From contig NZ_CVTA01000022.1 in assembly GCF_001050035.1 (NCBI RefSeq), positions 248,001 through 312,000 of the forward strand: a stretch of 64,000 nucleotides of DNA. Direction: 5' to 3'. Every line of letters begins with the position of its first letter. Within the stretch, counting starts at the first letter, position 1. Shown in pieces: positions 17,940 through 26,557 of this stretch. The notes beneath the pieces are model-generated. The model saw nothing but the letters and a program-made list of their open reading frames with translations, did no database searches and was not told the DNA's origin. The translations under genes were made by a program, and so were the position numbers. Origin of the DNA: Mycolicibacterium komanii. Lineage in GTDB: Bacteria; Actinomycetota; Actinomycetes; Mycobacteriales; Mycobacteriaceae.

Positions 17940-19049
17940 CTAACCGACCTGGAAGTTCCCGAACAACGCGGCGGCGAGGCCGAGCGCGACGACGATGTTC
18001 ACCACGGTCGCCGAGGCGAACAGCGCGACCGGGCGCCAACCGGCCTCCTTGAGCCCCTTGAGCGAGAACTCCAGGCCGATCGCGACGAACGCGAAGATCA
18101 GGAACCAGGTCCGCAGGTCGTTGACGGTGCTGATCGCCGACTTGTTCCCACCCCAGGCCAGATACAGCGTGCCGATGATCGACGCGGCGATGAAACCGAG
18201 CACGAACTTGGGGAAGCGCTCCCAGAACTGCCCGAGTGACGGCCTGGCCTCCGCCGCGGACTTGCGTTCGACCTTCAGCGCGAAGTAGGCGGTCAGCGCG
18301 ATCGCGACGATGCCGATCAACGCGTTCTGCGTGGTCTTGACGATCGTCGCGATCTGCAGCGCGTCTTCGCCGGCGATGGCTCCGGACGCGGCGACGGCGG
18401 CGGTGGTGTCGATGTTGCCGCCGATCCAGGCGCCGGCCACCGCATCGGACAGGTTGAAAACGTCTGCGAGCCAGGGCAACAGGAAAATCGACGGCAATGC
18501 GAACGCGATCACCAGCGAGGCCGCGTAGGCGAGCTGTTCGCGCTTGGCCTGCACGGCGCCTGCGGCTGCGATCGCCGCGCTCACCCCGCAGATCGACACC
18601 GCCGACGCGAGAAGCGCCCGCAGTTTGTCCTCGAGCCGCAGCACACCGCCGAGCCACCAGGTGAAGCCGAACACGATCGAGATCAGCAGCAGCGCCTGGA
18701 TGATCGCCGGGCCCGCCGCGGTGACGAGCACCTTGAGGTTGATCGACGCGCCGAGCAGAACCAGGCCCGTCTTGATGAAGAACTCGGTGCGGAACCCGCG
18801 CGCCAGCGCATCGCGCAGGGCCAGCCGTGACAACACGAAGTTGCCGAGAAGGCCCAAAGCGATGGCGTAGACCGGGAATTCGATGGACTTGGCGACGCCC
18901 TCGAACGCCGTGCCGTCGGCCCACTGCGGCACCTGTGTTTCCAGGAACCGCGTCACGGCGCCCAGCGCGAGCACCACCAGCACCCCGGCGACGGCGAAGC
19001 CGACCCCCGCGGTCTGCGGCTTCGTCGTGGTGGTTGCCTGGTCGGTCAC
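17940..19049 (-). CDS. YeiH-family (UPF0324) putative sulfate exporter
   Basis: 369 residues from the GTG at 19049, which has GGGAAG upstream and overlaps the stop of a 29-codon ORF (GTGA). Ten or so membrane helices with family motifs FFIKTGLVLLGASINL, SICGVSAAIAAAGAV and GGNIDTTAAVAASGAI. Members are proposed to export sulfate or sulfite when sulfonates are degraded; direct evidence is limited. Ends 13 bp before the fecB2-like gene. Confidence 0.85.
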   Translation of the reverse strand: MTDQATTTTKPQTAGVGFAVAGVLVVLALGAVTRFLETQVPQWADGTAFEGVAKSIEFPVYAIALGLLGNFVLSRLALRDALARGFRTEFFIKTGLVLLGASINLKVLVTAAGPAIIQALLLISIVFGFTWWLGGVLRLEDKLRALLASAVSICGVSAAIAAAGAVQAKREQLAYAASLVIAFALPSIFLLPWLADVFNLSDAVAGAWIGGNIDTTAAVAASGAIAGEDALQIATIVKTTQNALIGIVAIALTAYFALKVERKSAAEARPSLGQFWERFPKFVLGFIAASIIGTLYLAWGGNKSAISTVNDLRTWFLIFAFVAIGLEFSLKGLKEAGWRPVALFASATVVNIVVALGLAAALFGNFQVG

Positions 19050-19135
19050 GGGATCACGCTTCCCGGAATCGCGCCCACCAGGACGAGTGCGAGCAGCGAA
19101 AGGCCGACAATGACGGCGAGCCAGTCCTCGTTCAT
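19046..19135 (-). CDS. 29-aa membrane microprotein translationally coupled to YeiH
   Basis: ATG at 19135 opens a 29-codon frame, MNEDWLAVIVGLSLLALVL followed by VGAIPGSVIP, whose TGA stop overlaps the GTG start of the YeiH gene by the usual 4 bases (GTGA). It is one acidic N-terminus plus a single hydrophobic helix. The clean hydrophobic pattern and the coupling argue that it is translated and may be a small subunit of the exporter or a translational leader. No strong ribosome site; function not demonstrated. Confidence 0.55.
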   Translation of the reverse strand: MNEDWLAVIVGLSLLALVLVGAIPGSVIP

Positions 19136-19216
19136 GCGCGGAACGTACGTCGGGCACCGCGCGTGGTCACCCGTTGAGATCAGCGCGAATCGAAACTCCG
19201 CAGATGACGGTGGTGA

Positions 19217-20020
19217 TCAGGAGTGCGACAGCTTCTTGTTGGCGTACCGGGTCAGCCAACCCGGCGAGAACCGGGAAGCGATGGTCATCACCTTGGTCTG
19301 CGTTCCGACCGGGAAGTGCACCTGATGGATCAGGCGTCGAAGCCGCGCCGGTTCGATGGCCTCGACGATCGCATCGGCGATGTCCTGGGCCGTGAGCCGG
19401 ATGCCGAGCGAGTCCGTCGTACCGGTCTTGATGTCGTGGGTCATCGCGGTCTGCACGTACAGCGGCCACATCGCGATGACGCGGATGCCATAACGGTTCC
19501 ATTCGATGTCGAGCGCCTCGGTGATTCCGCGGACGAAGAATTTCGTCGCGCTGTAGTTGGCGAGCTCGGCCTGCCCGTAGATGGCGGACGCCGAGGAGAG
19601 GTTCACGACGACGGAGTTGCGCGTCTTGCGCAGGTAGGGAAACGCCGCGTAGAGGCCGTTGACGACACCCTTCACATTGATGTCGATCTCCTTGTGGTGT
19701 CCGGCGATGTCCATCTCCTCGAAGCGGCCTGCGCGCAGGATCCCCGCGTTGTTGATCATCACGTCGAGCCGATCGCCGGCGGCCTCGGCGAACTCTCGCA
19801 CCCGCGTGGCCATCTCGTCGGGGTCGGTGACGTCGAGGTGGCCGGTGTGCGCGACACCGCCCGACCGCTCGATCTCGTCGGCCAGTGATTTGAGCCCGAC
19901 CTCGTCGATGTCGTATCCCCCGACGACGTATCCGTTGCGGGCGAACGTCAGCGCGGTGGCGCGGCCGATGCCGGCGGCGGCGCCGGTGATGAACACGGTC
20001 TTGCGGGAGGTGGAGCGCAT
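19217..20020 (-). CDS. Short-chain dehydrogenase/reductase
   Basis: 267 residues from ATG 20020 (GAGG eight bases upstream; an in-frame GTG at 20029 is alternative). Classical SDR: cofactor motif TGAAAGIG, NNAG at about 90, catalytic Ser in NLSSASAIYG, and YSATK (YxxxK). The C-terminal tail (TIASRFSPGWLTRYANKKL) is basic and hydrophobic, as in the membrane-associated mycobacterial group resembling Rv1544-type ketoacyl reductases. Substrate unknown. Lies downstream of lysE, separated by a hairpin. Confidence 0.83.
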   Translation of the reverse strand: MRSTSRKTVFITGAAAGIGRATALTFARNGYVVGGYDIDEVGLKSLADEIERSGGVAHTGHLDVTDPDEMATRVREFAEAAGDRLDVMINNAGILRAGRFEEMDIAGHHKEIDINVKGVVNGLYAAFPYLRKTRNSVVVNLSSASAIYGQAELANYSATKFFVRGITEALDIEWNRYGIRVIAMWPLYVQTAMTHDIKTGTTDSLGIRLTAQDIADAIVEAIEPARLRRLIHQVHFPVGTQTKVMTIASRFSPGWLTRYANKKLSHS

Positions 20021-20031
20021 CGTCATCACCT

Positions 20032-20059
20032 CTTCATACCCGCTCCGGCGGGTATGAAG
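20032..20059 (-). terminator. Perfect 12-bp-arm hairpin between lysE and the SDR gene
   Basis: CTTCATACCCGC and GCGGGTATGAAG form perfect arms round TCCG. It lies nine bases after the lysE stop and overlaps the SDR ribosome-site region, so it can terminate lysE transcription and also mask SDR translation in read-through mRNA. Confidence 0.65.
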
Positions 20060-20068
20060 TCAGCGGTG

Positions 20069-20668
20069 TCAGGTGAACGCCAGCGACAGCCCGAGCCCGA
20101 CCATCGCGACCGCGATCACGCCGTCGAGGATGCGCCACGTCGTCGGGGTCGCGAACCACCCGGCCAACCGGCGTGCGCCCAGGCCGAGGCTGAAGAACCA
20201 GATCGCGCTGGCGGTGACGGCCCCGACGCCGAACAGCCAGCGTCCGTCGCGATGCTCGTTGGCCAGCGCGCCGAGCAGCACCACGGTGTCGAGGTAGACG
20301 TGCGGGTTCAGCCAGGTCAGCGCGAGGCAGGTGACGAGGACCTCCAGAAGTCGCGCCGGGCCTTTCTCCGACGGCATCAGCGCGGAGGGTCGCAGGGCGC
20401 GCAGCGCCGCGAGCGCGCCGTAACCGATGAGGAACGCCGCCCCGCCGAATCTGGCCACGTCGGCCGCGCCGGGATGCGCGCTGATCACCACGCCGAACCC
20501 GGCGATACCCGCGGCGATCAATACGACGTCGGAGGCGGTGCACACGGCGGCGACGGCCAGCACATGCTCACCGCGGATGCCCTGACGGAGCACGAACGCG
20601 TTCTGCGCGCCGATCGCCGCGATCAGCGCGAACGAGGCCAGGAAGCCCACCACGAGTGGAGAGGTCAT
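20069..20668 (-). CDS. lysE: LysE/ArgO-type basic amino-acid exporter
   Basis: 199 residues from ATG 20668, the length I recall for Rv1986. Six membrane helices; the family hallmark [11 protein letters not shown] is at about 20-30 and [13 protein letters not shown] at about 130. It exports lysine/arginine (or is cysteine-responsive in some reports). The frame is open to 20824 but that would overlap the divergent regulator. Paired with a lysG/argP-type regulator, as Rv1986/Rv1985c. Confidence 0.9.
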   Translation of the reverse strand: MTSPLVVGFLASFALIAAIGAQNAFVLRQGIRGEHVLAVAAVCTASDVVLIAAGIAGFGVVISAHPGAADVARFGGAAFLIGYGALAALRALRPSALMPSEKGPARLLEVLVTCLALTWLNPHVYLDTVVLLGALANEHRDGRWLFGVGAVTASAIWFFSLGLGARRLAGWFATPTTWRILDGVIAVAMVGLGLSLAFT

Positions 20669-20725
20669 GCGGTCGACGGTAGGGCCGGGGCCCCGCATGA
20701 GTACAGCTAAAGATTTTACAATTGC

Positions 20726-20740
20726 ATTAGCATTTCTAAT
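20726..20740. promoter_or_regulatory. LysR-type box between lysE and lysG
   Basis: ATTAG-CATTT-CTAAT, a perfect 15-bp T-N11-A palindrome, ends at the base before the lysG GTG. It lies in an unusually A+T-rich stretch (20703-20740) between divergent genes. Likely LysG binding site for autoregulation and lysE activation. Confidence 0.6.
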
Positions 20741-21622
20741 GTGGCGATCGACGGTCAGCAGCTGGTGGCGTTCGCGGCGGTGATCGAGCACGGCTCGTTC
20801 GACGCGGCGGCCGCGCAGTTGCATGTCACGCCGTCGGCGGTCAGCCAGCGCATCAAGGCGCTCGAACAGCGGGTCGGGCAGGTCCTGGTCGTACGCGAGA
20901 AACCCTGTACCGCAACCGCGGCCGGTGTTCCGCTGTTACGCCTGGCGGCGCAGACCGCGCTGCTGGAGGCCGAGGCGCTGACGGAGATGGCGGGTGGAAG
21001 CGCGGCGCCGCGAATTGCATTGGCGGTCAACGCGGATTCGATGGCCACCTGGTTCACCGAGGTGTTCGCGGCTCTGGATGACGTGTTGTTCGACATCCGT
21101 ATCGAGGATCAGGACCATTCTGCGCGTCTGCTGCGTGAGGGTGTGGTGATGGGCGCGGTGACGACCGAGCGCCAGCCGGTGTCGGGGTGCCGCGTGCATC
21201 CGCTGGGGGTGATGCGCTACGTCCCGGTGGCCAGTCCTGGCTACCGCGACCGATATCTGCCCGGCGGCTTCACCGCGGCCGCGGCCGCACACGCACCGTC
21301 GTTGGCGTGGAACCGCGACGACGCGCTGCAGGATATGTTGGTGCGCAGGGTGTTTCGTCGCGACATCGCCCGACCCCAGCATTTCGTGCCCACGGCGGAG
21401 GGTTTCGGTGCGGCGGTCGAGGCGGGGCTGGGCTGGGGGATGTTTCCCGAGGCGCTCGCCGAACTGCGACTGGACGACGGATCGTTCGTGCGGACCGCGA
21501 AGGCGCACCTCGACGTGCCGCTGTTCTGGCAGTGCTGGAAGCTCGACAGCCCGATGGTCGAACGGGTCACCGGCGCCGTCACCGCTGCTGCGGCGGACCG
21601 ACTCGCACTTCGTCGCCGGTAG
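20741..21622 (+). CDS. lysG: LysG/ArgP-family LysR regulator
   Basis: 293 residues, GTG start. N-terminal winged helix ([20 protein letters not shown], then [18 protein letters not shown], about 4-50) and a LysR substrate domain. ArgP/LysG members sense basic amino acids and switch on the divergent exporter gene. Upstream T-N11-A box abuts the start, so the mRNA is probably leaderless. Its last 44 bp overlap the convergent MOSC gene. Confidence 0.9.
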   Translation: MAIDGQQLVAFAAVIEHGSFDAAAAQLHVTPSAVSQRIKALEQRVGQVLVVREKPCTATAAGVPLLRLAAQTALLEAEALTEMAGGSAAPRIALAVNADSMATWFTEVFAALDDVLFDIRIEDQDHSARLLREGVVMGAVTTERQPVSGCRVHPLGVMRYVPVASPGYRDRYLPGGFTAAAAAHAPSLAWNRDDALQDMLVRRVFRRDIARPQHFVPTAEGFGAAVEAGLGWGMFPEALAELRLDDGSFVRTAKAHLDVPLFWQCWKLDSPMVERVTGAVTAAAADRLALRRR

Positions 21623-22415
21623 TGACGGCGCCTGCGGCGACGACCTCGGCGTACACCCCGGCGCAGGGCAGTTTTCCCGAGCCGGGCACCTCGACCCGAT
21701 TGTGATCCAACAGGTACCGCACGGCATCCGAAAGCCGTTCGGTGTCACCGTGTTTCAGCGTGGGAACGGCGCACCGCGGGGTTGGCATGGTGACGCGGAG
21801 CCGGACCTCACCGAGGCTGATCTCTGACCCCAGCCAGCGGTTCTCCGCGAAGGGCTCGGAGCCGTCGGTCATCTCGATGACGACGTTCGGCCGGTACCGC
21901 AGCGCCTCGCCCATGCCCACGCCGATCTCGTCGAGGGTGGCCGTGGTGATCAGGTGCACCGGGGAGTGGTCGACGAACGCGCCGCCGGGCGCGCCCTGAC
22001 CGAGTTCAAGCAGCACCGGATCGAACTCGGCGTCGATGCCGTGCTCGAGCACCTCCAGCGGGTCGGACCGCTCGAGGATCGCGCCCGCAACCCGCTCGTC
22101 GGCGACATGCACCGTGCGGCCGAGCATTTCGGACAGCGGAGGGCCCACCTCCGTGACCGGCATCCGGCGGCCGTCGGGCAGAGTGACCGCGACGCTGCCG
22201 TCGTCGCCGGTGCTCGACGCGCACTGCAGCAGCGCGCTCCACCGGCGCGGATGTTTGGCGGTCGCGACGCGACCCGTCTCCTCGTCGATCAGCGCGTACC
22301 GTCGGTCACCTTCGACACCCGTCGACCCGATGCGAATGCGCTCGGGTGTCTCGCCGAGCATCGATTTCACCGGGTAGCGCTTCAGCGCCACCACCCGGCC
22401 CGCCGTCTCGGTCAA
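21579..22415 (-). CDS. MOSC-domain protein (molybdenum cofactor sulfurase C-terminal type)
   Basis: 278 residues. MOSC N-terminal beta-barrel (GRVVALKRYPVKSMLGE) and MOSC domain (about 130-270) with RYRPNVVIEMTDGSEPFAENRWLG and the conserved Mo-site region TPTPRCAVPT-like TMPTPRCAVPTLKHG (Cys). Related proteins bind Moco and reduce N-hydroxylated compounds (mARC/YcbX-like). Last gene of the AraC/SpoIIE/B12/STAS operon; its ATG overlaps the STAS stop, but a functional link is not obvious. Confidence 0.85.
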   Translation of the reverse strand: MTETAGRVVALKRYPVKSMLGETPERIRIGSTGVEGDRRYALIDEETGRVATAKHPRRWSALLQCASSTGDDGSVAVTLPDGRRMPVTEVGPPLSEMLGRTVHVADERVAGAILERSDPLEVLEHGIDAEFDPVLLELGQGAPGGAFVDHSPVHLITTATLDEIGVGMGEALRYRPNVVIEMTDGSEPFAENRWLGSEISLGEVRLRVTMPTPRCAVPTLKHGDTERLSDAVRYLLDHNRVEVPGSGKLPCAGVYAEVVAAGAVTTGDEVRVGPPQQR

Positions 22416-22771
22416 CCGATCTCGATTCCGTCCGGGCGGTGTGACGGGGCCGCCGCCGGTGCGGAGGCGAAATGGTCTAGAAGACCGGTGATCTCGAGGA
22501 TGCGGTCGAGGTGGGGTGGTCGGTTGTCGAGATGCAGCACGACGCCGGAGCGTGATACCTCGCGATGGACGATCAGCAAGGCCGACAGCCCGGTGGAGTC
22601 GAGGAACCCGAGCCCGGCGAAATCCAGGTGCAGTTCTCGCACACCGGCTTTGGCGGAAAGCAACTCGGATACGGCGTCCAGCAACGGCGCGGTGTGGCCG
22701 TAGTCGAGGTCGCCCGCGACGTGGATACGTGCCGAGGGAATCGTGATCTCGGATTTCAGGGTGAGTTTCAT
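22412..22771 (-). CDS. STAS-domain anti-sigma factor antagonist
   Basis: 119 residues, a lone STAS domain. The phosphorylation-site region LDFAGLGFLDSTGLSALL is canonical (D-S-T-G-L; Ser or Thr accepting phosphate from an anti-sigma kinase). It should bind an RsbW/UsfX-type kinase when dephosphorylated, releasing a sigma factor. Overlaps the B12-binding gene upstream (ATGA) and the MOSC gene downstream, and the phosphatase expected to dephosphorylate it is two genes upstream. The kinase is not encoded here. Confidence 0.9.
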   Translation of the reverse strand: MKLTLKSEITIPSARIHVAGDLDYGHTAPLLDAVSELLSAKAGVRELHLDFAGLGFLDSTGLSALLIVHREVSRSGVVLHLDNRPPHLDRILEITGLLDHFASAPAAAPSHRPDGIEIG

Positions 22772-23850
22772 GCGATCGGTGTGGAGTCGGCGACGAGGGC
22801 GGTGCGTGCGGCGGCCAGCATGCGCTGGGTCCGCGGAAAGTCTTGCAGCTGAGCGGCCAACAACTCCAGACCGGGAATCAGGGACGACGCCGGTACCCCA
22901 CGGGTACTGAGCACTTCGGCGGTCCAGATGATGAAGCCGGTGAACAGCTCGTCGTCGTCGGTGTAGAGAGCGGTCGCGAGGAAGTCGACGATGTGAGCGA
23001 TGTCTTCGGTGGTGCGTTCGCGTTGCGCCTCGGAGTAGTTCCGCATCGCCGGGAAGCGGTCCTCCAGGTCTGCCACGGTCGTCTTGACCAGCTGCGGTTT
23101 CGACGCACTGACCATCGAATACTCCTGATCGACCAGATGCGGCAGATCATGGTGTGGCTGCCTGTTCGGCGTGAGGCGGAGCCGTCCGATGCCCTCACTC
23201 AAGCGTTGCGCGGCGGAGCGGGCGTCGGGCGCCCACGCATCGGCACCCAGAAGTCGCGCATAGCGCCCGTCCGGCCCGAACGCCGCACCGCCGACGAGCA
23301 CCGAGACGCCGGCCCCCTGGCACGCCGTGATGGCGGCGTGGGCGGTCGGCAGCCGGGTCGGAATCGAGCACGACAACGCGACGGCGTCGGGTGCGTGCTG
23401 ATGCAGATGTGCGATCAGATGCGGCGTCGGCACCTGGGCGCCGAGGAAGTCCACCCGCCAGCCCCGCAAACGCAGGACCTCGGAGAGCAGTCGGGCGGGT
23501 AGGGCGTGCCATTCCCCGTCCACGCACGCGACGGTGACGCGGCCGGCCTGCCCGGTGGACCGATCAGCAGTGTGCTGCGACAGGGCGGCGATGACGCGAT
23601 CGTTGATCGCGGTGGCCGCGTGTTCCTGCGCGACGGTGATCCGGTTGGCGGCCCACTCGGTACCGACCTTGCGCTGGACGGGGGCGATCACCTCGAGCAG
23701 CGCGTCCTCGGGTTCCAGGCCCGCGTCCACCGCCGCGAAGACGACGGCCACCGCCGTCTGTTCGTCACCGTCGAGCGCCGCCTCCCACAACCGGTCGCGC
23801 AGGGCGGACGGCTCGGTCGCCGACGCTGCGTCGGCGTTCTGACTGCTCAC
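22768..23850 (-). CDS. B12-binding-domain sensor protein with helical C-terminus
   Basis: 360 residues, GTG start overlapping the phosphatase stop. A helical bundle (about 15-95) with W-A-x2-R-I-T-V-A-Q-E-H-A (residues about 66-80), as in the CarH/MetH four-helix 'cap', precedes a Rossmann B12-binding domain (about 105-220: VACVDGEWHALPARLLSEVL, VDFLGAQVPTPHLIAHL, VLVGGAAFG). His in DGEWHALP is the candidate lower cobalt ligand. The MerR DNA-binding domain of CarH is absent; instead a helical domain (about 240-350) follows, perhaps RsbR-like. Suggests adenosylcobalamin- or light-responsive input to the adjacent partner-switching proteins. Confidence 0.8.
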   Translation of the reverse strand: MSSQNADAASATEPSALRDRLWEAALDGDEQTAVAVVFAAVDAGLEPEDALLEVIAPVQRKVGTEWAANRITVAQEHAATAINDRVIAALSQHTADRSTGQAGRVTVACVDGEWHALPARLLSEVLRLRGWRVDFLGAQVPTPHLIAHLHQHAPDAVALSCSIPTRLPTAHAAITACQGAGVSVLVGGAAFGPDGRYARLLGADAWAPDARSAAQRLSEGIGRLRLTPNRQPHHDLPHLVDQEYSMVSASKPQLVKTTVADLEDRFPAMRNYSEAQRERTTEDIAHIVDFLATALYTDDDELFTGFIIWTAEVLSTRGVPASSLIPGLELLAAQLQDFPRTQRMLAAARTALVADSTPIA

Positions 23851-25493
23851 GCGATGTACCTACCTGGGGTGCGGCCGTCAACGGCGCTGAGATGTGTCCG
23901 GCGCGGCGCCGTGATGGCGACGACGGCCATATCGTCATGGTCCCGACCGGTTACCCATTGCGACGCCAGCATCATCATCCGCTCGACGACCGCCTCGGCG
24001 GGTAACCCCGCGCATTGCGCCATCGCGTCGGACAACCGTTCGTCGCCGAACACCTCCGAGCCGAGCGGGCCGCCGCGTGCCTCGGTGAGGCCGTCGGTGT
24101 ACAGCAGGCACGTTTCGCCGGGTGCCAACGTCGTTTCGCACGAGCGCGCCTTGAACTGTGGCAGCGCCCCGACCAACATGCCCCGCGTATCGGCCTGCTC
24201 GACGGTCCCGTCGTTGCGCACGATCAGGGGAGGAGGATGGCCCGCACAGGTCAGACGCAACACCAATTGGCCGTCCCGGCGTGAGATGGACGCCAGCACC
24301 ACGGTCGCGAAGCGGCTGTTGTCCGGGCTCAGCAGGGCGCTGTTGAGCAGCTTGAGCACCGCTTCATGCTGATCGGCGAGCGGGGCCAACGCCTGCAGGG
24401 TGTTGCGGATCTTGCCGCTGAGCACCGCGGCCTCCAGGCCCTTGCCGCAGACGTCGCCGAGCACCACCAGCGTTTCGCCGTCCGGCGTCTGCGCGGGGTG
24501 GACGTCGTAGAAGTCGCCACCGACCAGCTGGTGGTCATCGGAGGCGCGGTAGCCGCCGGCGAGCTCGAAATCCCCATGTTGCGCCAGCCGAGGCGGTAGC
24601 AGGTCGCGCATCAGTGTGCGGGTGATCGCCGACTGCTCGGCATAAAGCCGCGCGGCGGACAGAGCGGCACCCGCGCGCGTTGCGAACAGGCGGGCGAACA
24701 GCTCCTCGCTCTCGGTGAACGCTGACTGCGAGTCGCGTCGCAGCAACACCAGCGCCCCGGCCGGAATGCCGTGTCCCGGCAGCGGCGTGATGAGCACCGA
24801 ACCCACCGGCCCGGTGAAGTGCGACGGAATCATCCAATCGGGCACCGACGCCGGATCTATCCACCGCGACGGCACCGGGGGGAATCCGCGAAGCGCCTCG
24901 CTGAGGCCGGAGATTTCCGCTGGGTCGGCTTCGACGCTGCGGTGCTCGGCGAGGCCGTCGGGCCCGCTGCAGACCACCGGCATCCGATCGTCCCTGAGGG
25001 GGGCGACGACGACAGCCGCGTCGGCCAGATGGCGGTCGGCCATCTGCACCGTCGCCTCCATGCAGCGTTCGACGTTCAGCGACGCCATCAACACGGCCGA
25101 CACATCGTCGAGCAGCGCCGCGCGCTCCCGCTGTACCTCGAGGTCCCGTTGCGCGTCGCGCACCGACTGGTCGGCGTCCTCGATCAGCCACCACGCGACT
25201 TCGCCACCGGGCAGTGAACTGGGGCGCGCCTCGAACGCGATCCCGCCGAGCTCACCTCCGGCCGGCTCGCCGGACCGCTGTCGCATCAGACGGTCATGCG
25301 CCTGCACCAGCCACTCCGGCGCCGCGTCCGCCAGCCGCCGACCGACCTCGGCGTCGGCCAACACCGACTGCGCGCTGGCGCTCAGGCCGCGGATCACGCC
25401 GGAGCGGTCGATGACCAACACAGGGTGCGGGACGGCCTGCCACCCCGCCGCTGCGTTCGGCGCCTCGGTTCTCACGCTTTTATCGCCGCTCAT
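23847..25493 (-). CDS. PAS-GAF-SpoIIE serine phosphatase (RsbU-like)
   Basis: 548 residues. PAS-like sensor (about 15-90, HPVLVIDRSGVIRGLSASA), coiled segment (about 110-135), GAF domain (about 135-290) and SpoIIE/PP2C phosphatase domain (about 320-530) with metal-site motifs VGGDFYDVHP, LGDVCGKGLEAAV and LLYTDGLTEARG. It should dephosphorylate the STAS antagonist encoded two genes downstream. Starts three bases after the AraC gene stop. Confidence 0.92.
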   Translation of the reverse strand: MSGDKSVRTEAPNAAAGWQAVPHPVLVIDRSGVIRGLSASAQSVLADAEVGRRLADAAPEWLVQAHDRLMRQRSGEPAGGELGGIAFEARPSSLPGGEVAWWLIEDADQSVRDAQRDLEVQRERAALLDDVSAVLMASLNVERCMEATVQMADRHLADAAVVVAPLRDDRMPVVCSGPDGLAEHRSVEADPAEISGLSEALRGFPPVPSRWIDPASVPDWMIPSHFTGPVGSVLITPLPGHGIPAGALVLLRRDSQSAFTESEELFARLFATRAGAALSAARLYAEQSAITRTLMRDLLPPRLAQHGDFELAGGYRASDDHQLVGGDFYDVHPAQTPDGETLVVLGDVCGKGLEAAVLSGKIRNTLQALAPLADQHEAVLKLLNSALLSPDNSRFATVVLASISRRDGQLVLRLTCAGHPPPLIVRNDGTVEQADTRGMLVGALPQFKARSCETTLAPGETCLLYTDGLTEARGGPLGSEVFGDERLSDAMAQCAGLPAEAVVERMMMLASQWVTGRDHDDMAVVAITAPRRTHLSAVDGRTPGRYIA

Positions 25494-25496
25494 CGA

Positions 25497-26444
25497 TCAA
25501 CTCCGCAGCGTGGTCGATGGCGTGCGTCCGTACATCTGGCGGTACAAACTCGAGAACCGACCGGTGTGGGTGAAGCCCCACCGATGGGCGATCGCGTTCA
25601 CCGAGGCCGTGGTGGGATCCTCCCGGGTCAGATCGCGATGTGCATGGTCCAACCGGACCCGTCGCAGGTACTCCATCGGCGACGTGTCGAGGTGTCGCCT
25701 GAACATGTATTGCAGGGTACGGGGAGTGACGTGCACGGCGGCGGCGATATCGGTGACCGTGACCTCGTCGGCGGCCTTGGCCTCGATGTGGGCGATCGCC
25801 TTGCGCAGCAGCGCGGGCCTGGCCGCGCCGTCCGCCGCATCCGGTTCCGCCACCGCGTCGGTGGGCAGCGCGGACACCACGGCCGAGGCCAGCAGCATCG
25901 CGACGGTGGACATGACCAGGGGAGACGCCTCCTGGTCGCCCCCCACGACCTGCTTGACGAAATCGAACGTCGCGTCGAGGAGCCGGGCGCCCTGCGCCGA
26001 GACCGGTCGATGGCTCAGAAGACGGATCGGTTCGCCCGGACCCGATGCGGGGCAAGCCACGCGGCCGAGCAGTTCGGGATCGAACATGATCAGGTCGTAT
26101 CGGGCCTCGCGGACCCGCCCGGAGTACGGCAGATGTGGGGGTGACACCAGCGCGACATCGCCCGGGGCCAACACATCTGTGGGCTGGCCGAAGATGTCAT
26201 CCTCGATGTGCCCGTCGAGGACGCGGCACAGGCACACCTTGCCGAGGGGCTCGGAGTCGTAGGACATCTCGTAGGAGAACTGGGCCTCGTCGTAATTGAT
26301 CTCGCCGAGCCACTTCCGGCTGATCCGGGTCGAAGGGCGCTCGCCCTGACCGCCGATCGACATCTTCGCGTAGTTGCGCACGAGGAAGTCCTCGGTCGCG
26401 TTCAAGTCGTCACTGTGAAAGACGACGTCCGAGCTCGAAAGCAT
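25497..26444 (-). CDS. AraC-family transcriptional regulator
   Basis: 315 residues. N-terminal AraC-binding-type cupin region (about 1-180) and C-terminal pair of helix-turn-helices (about 215-312: VTDIAAAVHVTPRTLQYMF, and VNAIAHRWGFTHTGRFSSLYRQMYG). Head gene of a five-gene operon with the SpoIIE phosphatase, B12 protein, STAS and MOSC genes, only 3 bp from the phosphatase. It may regulate its own operon or be an independent output; ligand unknown. Confidence 0.88.
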   Translation of the reverse strand: MLSSSDVVFHSDDLNATEDFLVRNYAKMSIGGQGERPSTRISRKWLGEINYDEAQFSYEMSYDSEPLGKVCLCRVLDGHIEDDIFGQPTDVLAPGDVALVSPPHLPYSGRVREARYDLIMFDPELLGRVACPASGPGEPIRLLSHRPVSAQGARLLDATFDFVKQVVGGDQEASPLVMSTVAMLLASAVVSALPTDAVAEPDAADGAARPALLRKAIAHIEAKAADEVTVTDIAAAVHVTPRTLQYMFRRHLDTSPMEYLRRVRLDHAHRDLTREDPTTASVNAIAHRWGFTHTGRFSSLYRQMYGRTPSTTLRS

Positions 26445-26557
26445 GACACCCCTGCAGACAGGAAAAACCGCTGGGAGGCGTGGGCTCAGCCCCTGATCAA
26501 ACCGACTCTACCCTGCACCGGCTCCACGTCGTCTGGAAAAGGCACGGCACCGCTTCC

